Assembly (NCBI RefSeq): GCF_035658495.1
Contig: NZ_CP141945.1
Coordinates: forward strand, 1,756,725-1,820,724
DNA length: 64,000 bases
Reading direction: 5' to 3'
DNA from: Novosphingobium sp. RL4
Lineage (GTDB): Bacteria; Pseudomonadota; Alphaproteobacteria; Sphingomonadales; Sphingomonadaceae
Shown: positions 58,886-64,000 of the stretch, piece by piece
Layout: every line of letters starts with the position of its first letter
Numbering within the stretch: the first letter of the stretch is position 1
Notes under the pieces: generated by a model
What the model was told of the DNA's origin: nothing
The model's input: only the letters and a program-made list of their open reading frames with translations
The model's database searches: none
Made by a program: the position numbers and the translations under genes

Positions 58886-60850
58886 TCATTCTCCCGGTCG
58901 TTCGTCCGCGAAGATCGCCGTTGCGGCAGCGGAACCCGCCGCGATGCGGCCACGATACATTCCCAGGTCGTTGATGGCAAACGCGGGCACGCCGTCCGGC
59001 CCCATGGCGATCAGGCCGCCGTCGCCGCCGATCGCGCCCACGGACATGATGGTGTCCTGCGCTGCGGCGGCGAGCGGCTGGCCGAGGTAGCCGACCCGGT
59101 CGCAGACCTGCCGCGCGGCGCTTTCCCGGATGAAGAATTCGCCCGATCCCGTCGCGGAAACCGCGCATTCGCCGTTCTTGGCGTAAGTGCCCGCACCGAT
59201 GATCGGCGAATCCCCGACCCGGCCCCAGCGCTTGCCGGTCATGCCGCCGGTGGAGGTGGCGGCGGCGAGGTTTCCGTCCGCGTCGAGCGCCACGGCGCCC
59301 ACTGTGCCGAACAGGTGCGTGCGGTCCAGCACGGCCTGGTGGTTGCCCTTCCACTTGAGGAACTGCTGCCAGCGCTCCTCCGTGCGGAACCACGACGGAT
59401 CGACCTGCTCCAGCTCCTGCTGCGCGCTGAAAGCGTCGGCTCCGGCACCCATCAGCATCACGTGTGGGCTGTGATCCATCACTGCGCGGGCCGCGTCCAC
59501 CGGATGGCGGGTGCGCGTGAGGCCGGCCACGGCGCCGGCCTTCTGGGAACTGCCGTCCATGATCGCGGAATCGAGTTCGTTGCGCCCTTCCGAGGTGAAG
59601 ACGGCGCCGCGCCCGGCATTGAACAGCGGGTTGTCCTCCAGCACGCGCACGGCCGCAGCCACCGCGTCCAGGGAGGCGCCGCCCTTGTCCAGCACGGCGG
59701 CCCCGGCGCGCAGGGCTTCATCGAGCCCGGCCCGGTAGGCCTTTTCCTTTTCGGGCGAGAGCGAGCCGCGTTCGATGATCCCCGCGCCGCCGTGAATGGC
59801 GAGCGACCATAGCGGCACTTCCACCGCCTTGCCCCCGCGCACGGCGTAGTTCCGCTGGAACGTGGGGTTCTCCACCGTCCCCGCCGGCAAGTGCACGACA
59901 GAGCCCGCGCCGATGCCGGTCACCCGGACGTGATCGGCGGAGAAGGGGCGCGGCGGGATGCCGGTCTCGATCTGGTTGCGAGCATCGGCGCGAAGGCCCG
60001 CGCCGTTTACCAGCCATGCGCCGCCGTCCGGCGAGGTGGCATAGATGCGGCCGGTTCCGTCCGCCTCGACCGCCACCGCCGCGCTTTCGTCCACCCCGAG
60101 CCCGAACATCGGCGGGGCCTGCGGCGCGCGTTCCTTCTGGGCCTTGGCAAGGAAGGCGAAGAGCCGTCCGAGGCGGTCACGCTCCTTGAAATGGGTGTCG
60201 GTGACGATCCCTTTCAACGCGGCGATGTGCAGGAAATCGCCCTCTATCGTGTTTGCGGGACCGAAGGGATCCGCCAGAGCCTCGCCGCTGGTCAGGCTGC
60301 CGCCGTCCATCGCGCCGTAAAGCTTCTCGCCCAGCATGGCGAGGCCGGCGCTGGTTCCGCCCAGCGGCTTTCCGGCGGCGACATGGGCATCGAGCGCTTC
60401 GGCCACCGGCGTGCCGCGCCAGAACCGCACATAGTTGGACTGGTCGCCGCCGGCGATGAAGATGCCGTCGGCCTTGCGCAGCGCTTCCAGGACCTTGGGA
60501 TCGTAGGCGGCCTTGCGGTTCTTGAAGACGAAAGTCTCGGCAGAGCTGATGCCGCCGATCTGACGGTAGAATTCTTCCCCGATCTCCGGTCCGTAGGAGG
60601 CACGCAGGATCACGATATGGCCCTGCCCGGCGTGTGCGAAGAACCACTTCATCGCATCGATGTTGCGGTCTCCGCCGCCCATCAGCAGCAGGCCGCCCGA
60701 ATGGGTCGCGGCGGCGGGCGCGTTGACGTCTCCGATCGCGAAGTGCCGGTAGCCCGGTCCCGCCGATGCGGGAGATGCGGCGGCCAGTGCCGCCCCGCCC
60801 AGGACCATGGCGAGTGTCATGACAGGGCGATGCTTTGCGCGAAACTTCAA
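58886..60850 (-). CDS. Secreted cyanophycinase-isoaspartyl peptidase fusion
   Basis: A 654-residue two-enzyme protein. A signal peptide (LAMVLGGAALAAASPASAG) precedes a cyanophycinase-type S51 domain (about residues 50-300: SGGLLLMGGGDRN, FIAGGDQSNYVRFW and the nucleophile Ser167 in LGGTSAGLAML). From about residue 345 follows an Ntn-type isoaspartyl peptidase/asparaginase (SLAIHGGAGIIERGSL, NPLFNAGRGAV; autocleavage nucleophile Thr516 in HLFGTVGAVALD; STGGMTGKRWGRVGDSPIIG). Cyanophycinase cuts cyanophycin to beta-Asp-Arg and isoaspartyl peptidase splits that dipeptide, so one polypeptide could run both steps in the periplasm. It is coupled to an Lrp regulator and divergent from a TonB receptor. 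Confidence 0.88.
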   Translation of the reverse strand: MKFRAKHRPVMTLAMVLGGAALAAASPASAGPGYRHFAIGDVNAPAAATHSGGLLLMGGGDRNIDAMKWFFAHAGQGHIVILRASYGPEIGEEFYRQIGGISSAETFVFKNRKAAYDPKVLEALRKADGIFIAGGDQSNYVRFWRGTPVAEALDAHVAAGKPLGGTSAGLAMLGEKLYGAMDGGSLTSGEALADPFGPANTIEGDFLHIAALKGIVTDTHFKERDRLGRLFAFLAKAQKERAPQAPPMFGLGVDESAAVAVEADGTGRIYATSPDGGAWLVNGAGLRADARNQIETGIPPRPFSADHVRVTGIGAGSVVHLPAGTVENPTFQRNYAVRGGKAVEVPLWSLAIHGGAGIIERGSLSPEKEKAYRAGLDEALRAGAAVLDKGGASLDAVAAAVRVLEDNPLFNAGRGAVFTSEGRNELDSAIMDGSSQKAGAVAGLTRTRHPVDAARAVMDHSPHVMLMGAGADAFSAQQELEQVDPSWFRTEERWQQFLKWKGNHQAVLDRTHLFGTVGAVALDADGNLAAATSTGGMTGKRWGRVGDSPIIGAGTYAKNGECAVSATGSGEFFIRESAARQVCDRVGYLGQPLAAAAQDTIMSVGAIGGDGGLIAMGPDGVPAFAINDLGMYRGRIAAGSAAATAIFADERPGE

Positions 60851-60954
60851 GATGCGAACTCCGGTTTGCCGGCCGCGCGCCTTACCCGGCAGAGCGGTGA
60901 TTGCCCTGCAAAGCCGTGACGTCTGACATGCGACATTTTGCGCACACTAATCTG

Positions 60955-61004
60955 CAATATGAAGAAACAAAATGTCAAACTGGATTGAGCCGTTCTTCAT
61001 ATTG
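60955..61004. promoter_or_regulatory. Perfect 12-bp inverted repeat in the divergent promoter
   Basis: CAATATGAAGAA (60955-60966) and TTCTTCATATTG (60993-61004) are exact inverted copies separated by 26 bp, between the peptidase gene and the TonB receptor. Spacing of about 38 bp centre to centre would suit a regulator bound at two half-sites. The coupled Lrp protein is the natural candidate. A stem-loop in the receptor leader is the alternative. Confidence 0.55.
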
Positions 61005-61074
61005 TGTTTCTTTGATGTGTCGAAAGCGTCAGGCCACGCAAGGGGGCGTGTCCGTCGCCTATCGTGGGGGCTTC

Positions 61075-63906
61075 ATGGATTCTGCTTCGTACCGCCGCCG
61101 TCATGTCTGGATATCGGGGTGCGGGATCGCGGCCCTGAGTGTGTCGATGTGTGCGGCGATATGCGCCCCGATGAGCGCGCAGGCGCAGGAAACCCTGCAA
61201 CCTCCCGAACCGGAGGGGGCGCCCATCGTCGTTACCGGCTCGCGCATTCCGCGCGTCGCCACCGAGGGGCCGGCGCCGGTCACCGTCATCAGTTCCTCCA
61301 CCATTCTCGAGAACGGCTATGCCAGCGTGCCCGACATCCTGCGCGCCGTCACCCAGAACGGGGGCGAGACGCAGAGCCAGCAGTCCTTCAGCGGCGCCAG
61401 CTTCACGCCCGGCGCGCAGCAGGTGGACCTTCGCGGCCTTGGGCCGAACCATACCCTGGTTCTGGTGAACGGCCGCCGCATCGCCGATTTCCCGCTGCCG
61501 TTCCAGGGACGCAGCAACTTCACCGATATCTCGAACATCCCGGTCAGCATGATCGACCAGGTGGAGATCCTGAGCGGCAGCGCCTCGGCTATCTACGGAT
61601 CGGACGCCATGGCGGGCGTCATCAACTTCAAGCTCAAGGACAAGGCCGACGGCACGACGATAGACTATCGCCACGGCCGCACCGAGCAGGGCGGGGGCAT
61701 GTCGCACCGCCTTTCCGTGACGAGCGGCTGGTCGAACGACCGTTTCCACATCGTGGGCGGGGTGGAGTATCTGCTGCAGCGTCCGATCTGGGCATCGCAG
61801 CGCAGGATCCAGGACAGCACGGCGGACAATCCCACCACCGCCAGCCCGCTCGCCCGCCGCACGTTCCTGCGCTACGATCCCGATGCGGACGAATATGTCG
61901 ATCCCGGCGCGTCGACGTGCGCGGGGCTGTCCTATCTCAACGGTGGCTCGACCTATTACGCCTCGCGCCCGCGCTACGGCGCCTATGATCCGGACCTTGA
62001 CGATTACGGCCCCGGATACTTCTGCGGCAGCAATACCTCGATCGGCTACGGCACGATCATATCCCGGCGCGAAGGCTTCAACAGCTTCGCCTCGGCGGGC
62101 TTCAAGCTGTCCGACGCGGCGGAGCTGTTCGTCGATGCCCAGTTCGGCATCAGCAAGGTGGCGCTCATGCCGGACGTGCTGGAATGGGGTTTCCAGGACT
62201 CCTCGGGCAGCAGCGACACGACCTTCTACAATGCCTACGACAACCGGCTGGATGACTGGTACCGGCAGTTCACGCCCGAGGAATCCGGCGGTTTCCACAA
62301 TGTCATGACGCGCAATCGCCAGACCACCTTCAGCGTGACGCCGGGCATCAAGGGCGCGCTGTCGGACAAGTGGTCCTACGAGCTTTCGTTCAATCACAGC
62401 GAATACCGCGCCAGGGTCGAGTTTCCCGAAGTCATCGCGGCCAAGGCCAATGCGCTGTTCCTGGGCGAGCAGATCGGCACGGACGAGGACAGCGGCTATC
62501 CGATCTTCAACGCCGATCCCTCGCGCCTCTACACGCCGCTCACCCAGTCCGAGTACGAGAGCATCACCGCCTATTCGGTCTACCGGCCGAAAAGCTGGAC
62601 CGACAATCTCCAGGCAACGCTCACCAGCACGAGCCTGTTCGAACTGCCCGCCGGGCCGGTGGGCTTCGCCGCCGTGGCCGAAGGTGGAAAGCAGGGCTAC
62701 GATCTCAACCCGGACCCGCTGGCGCTGACCGATTACTACTATGGCCTCAAGGACAGCGACGGGCACGGTTCGCGCAGCCACTGGGCGATCGGCGGCGAAC
62801 TGCGCGTGCCGGTGACGAGCTTCCTCCAGCTTTCCGGCGCGGCGCGCTATGACGGCTATCGCTTTGCCGGCAACACCATCGGCCGGTTCACGTACAACGG
62901 CGGGCTGGAAGTCCGCCCGATGCGCACGCTTCTGCTGCGCGCCGCCTACGGTACGGGCTTCCGCGCGCCGGACCTGCACTATGTCTTTACCGGCCCCGGC
63001 AATACCCACCCTTCAGCGACCGACTATTACCTCTGCCGGACCGAGGAGCCCGACGAGGAAATCGGCGATTGCTCCTACTCGGACGAAGGCATCGTCGCCA
63101 AGCGCAACGGCAACCGCAGCCTGAAGCCGGAAACCAGCAAGTCGCTCAACGCCGGTTTCGTCTGGCAGCCGAGCCCGCGTTTCGACGTCTCGGTGGACTA
63201 TTTCCGCGTATCGCTGTCGAACCAGGTGCAGGATCTCTCGATCGACCAGCTCCTGCGCGACGAGGCCGATTGCCGCATCGGCGAGACCAATTCGGGCAGC
63301 CCGGTCGATATCAATTCGCCGACCTGCCAGGACGCCATCGCCCGCGTGCAGCGCTATGCCAGCGGCGTGAACGAGGGCGAGCTGGATTCCGTCTCGATCA
63401 ACCCGATCAACATCGCGCACGAGAAGACCAGCGGCATCGACGTGGCACTCCACGCGAACCTGCCCACCGGTTTCGGGCTGTTTTCGCTGACCGGATCGCA
63501 CACCCACGTGTTCAAGCACAGCTTCCGGCAATATCCGGGCGACGCTTCGATCGACAAGCTGGCTTACGACAGCGGCTATGACATCCCGCGCGACAAATCG
63601 ACCGCCAGCGTAAGCTGGAACCTCGAACAGCTTACCTGGACCGTTTCGGGAACGCGGCTGGGCAAGCTGCCCAATTACGACGAAGACGCCTACATCAAGG
63701 CGAGCTACCTGTTCAACACCAGCATCCAGTACGATTTCACCGACCATCTGCGCGGGTCGCTGACGGTGAACAACGTACTGGATCGCAACCCCGTGAAGGA
63801 CCGCAGCTACGCGGCTTATCCCTATTACGACATCAGCTGGTTCGACAGCGTGGGCCGCAGCATCTACCTTGAGATGACGTGGAAGATCGGAGGCAAGGGC
63901 TTCTAG
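61075..63906 (+). CDS. TonB-dependent receptor (cyanophycin/peptide locus)
   Basis: A 943-residue receptor. The signal peptide (GCGIAALSVSMCAAICAPMS) ends before AQAQETLQPPEPEGAPIVVT, a TonB-box region. The plug shows ILRAVTQNGGETQSQQSF and DLRGLGPNHTLVLVNGRRIA, and the barrel runs to the last strand (IYLEMTWKIGGKGF). Two cysteine pairs in extracellular-loop-like regions (ASTCAGLSYLNG, GYFCGSN; YLCRTEEP, GDCSYSD) are notable. The ATG at 61075 follows GTGGGGG; an upstream open stretch is not coding-like. It is divergent from the cyanophycinase-peptidase gene, so oligopeptide or polymer fragments are the inferred ligand. Confidence 0.9.
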   Translation: MDSASYRRRHVWISGCGIAALSVSMCAAICAPMSAQAQETLQPPEPEGAPIVVTGSRIPRVATEGPAPVTVISSSTILENGYASVPDILRAVTQNGGETQSQQSFSGASFTPGAQQVDLRGLGPNHTLVLVNGRRIADFPLPFQGRSNFTDISNIPVSMIDQVEILSGSASAIYGSDAMAGVINFKLKDKADGTTIDYRHGRTEQGGGMSHRLSVTSGWSNDRFHIVGGVEYLLQRPIWASQRRIQDSTADNPTTASPLARRTFLRYDPDADEYVDPGASTCAGLSYLNGGSTYYASRPRYGAYDPDLDDYGPGYFCGSNTSIGYGTIISRREGFNSFASAGFKLSDAAELFVDAQFGISKVALMPDVLEWGFQDSSGSSDTTFYNAYDNRLDDWYRQFTPEESGGFHNVMTRNRQTTFSVTPGIKGALSDKWSYELSFNHSEYRARVEFPEVIAAKANALFLGEQIGTDEDSGYPIFNADPSRLYTPLTQSEYESITAYSVYRPKSWTDNLQATLTSTSLFELPAGPVGFAAVAEGGKQGYDLNPDPLALTDYYYGLKDSDGHGSRSHWAIGGELRVPVTSFLQLSGAARYDGYRFAGNTIGRFTYNGGLEVRPMRTLLLRAAYGTGFRAPDLHYVFTGPGNTHPSATDYYLCRTEEPDEEIGDCSYSDEGIVAKRNGNRSLKPETSKSLNAGFVWQPSPRFDVSVDYFRVSLSNQVQDLSIDQLLRDEADCRIGETNSGSPVDINSPTCQDAIARVQRYASGVNEGELDSVSINPINIAHEKTSGIDVALHANLPTGFGLFSLTGSHTHVFKHSFRQYPGDASIDKLAYDSGYDIPRDKSTASVSWNLEQLTWTVSGTRLGKLPNYDEDAYIKASYLFNTSIQYDFTDHLRGSLTVNNVLDRNPVKDRSYAAYPYYDISWFDSVGRSIYLEMTWKIGGKGF

Positions 63907-63943
63907 GGTCCTGACCCATTAATCACGCCTGCGAGGCACCGGA

Positions 63944-64000
63944 ATGGCGAACATATCGGGCCAAAGCGGCTGCCGGGCGGGCTGGTTGCCCGTCCAAAGC
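63944..64000 (+). CDS. Possible start of a further gene (partial)
   Basis: An ATG behind GAGGCACCGGA opens a frame that stays open to the right edge (19 codons, MANISGQSGCRAGWLPVQS). It lies 37 bp after the receptor stop. The piece is too short to identify or to be sure of. Confidence 0.3.
   Translation, partial: MANISGQSGCRAGWLPVQS

Noticed and set aside
60997..63009. A 670-codon antisense frame over the last receptor
   Set aside because: No motif and shadow-like composition; it would also run through the divergent promoter with the 12-bp inverted repeat.
1..64000. tRNA, rRNA, CRISPR arrays, insertion sequences or prophage
   Set aside because: No cloverleaf-like sequence, repeat-spacer array, transposase, integrase or phage structural gene was recognised in the intergenic regions or coding frames.

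Overview
The window looks like a chromosomal stretch of a sphingomonad (Sphingomonadaceae, e.g. Novosphingobium, Sphingobium or Sphingomonas). The signs are high GC, five large TonB-dependent receptors, many short-chain dehydrogenases, Tat-exported glycosidases, Wzm/Wzt-type export genes and 4-bp ATGA/GTGA gene overlaps. No rRNA, tRNA, CRISPR array or insertion sequence was recognised. Genus and all product names come from reading motifs, not from database searches.

Left third (1-20.6 kb). After a gene tail and pyrC there is a catabolic island: two SDRs, a GH39 glycosidase, a GH106 alpha-L-rhamnosidase-like enzyme, a 2Fe-2S ferredoxin with a cytochrome P450, a TonB receptor and a TetR regulator. 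A GCGATAC-A-GTATCGC palindrome sits in front of the GH106, ferredoxin-P450 and receptor genes, with a degenerate copy inside the 5' end of the TetR gene, so these probably form one regulon. A methyltransferase/P-loop pair, a sterol-desaturase-like hydroxylase, a GH2 glycosidase and two small proteins follow. My best inference is uptake, deglycosylation and oxidation of a rhamnosylated plant glycoside with a hydrophobic aglycone (saponin-like). The P450 carries a C-terminal tail of about 70 residues that recurs as a stand-alone exported protein and, more distantly, as a small protein coupled to the GH2 gene.

Middle (20.6-34.3 kb). A TonB receptor, PI-PLC-like protein and histidine-acid phosphatase form a tight operon that suggests inositol phosphate or phosphoinositide use. 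Then come an atypical SDR divergent from a LysR regulator, peptide deformylase, and a metNIQ-type methionine importer preceded by a 31-codon coupled ORF. Next is the distal end of a nitrate reductase operon (narJ fragment, narI, parvulin, two small proteins). It is cut off at a breakpoint against a 5'-truncated MscS-type channel gene on the other strand; narG and narH are absent from the window.

Right half (34.3-64 kb). A surface glycan export locus holds two glycosyltransferases, an epimerase, Wzm and Wzt, a protein with a terpene-cyclase-like DVDDTA motif, a sulfotransferase, and a UbiA prenyltransferase on the opposite strand. After it come a GGDEF-EAL protein with a degenerate GGDEF site, a GIY-YIG-like protein, a MASE1-type histidine kinase with a FixJ-like regulator, a TonB receptor with a strong terminator, a class II cyclic-nucleotide phosphodiesterase, a frameshifted MFS transporter and an acyltransferase. 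The end is a probable cyanophycin/beta-aspartyl peptide locus: a secreted cyanophycinase-isoaspartyl peptidase fusion, a coupled Lrp/AsnC regulator and flanking TonB receptors.
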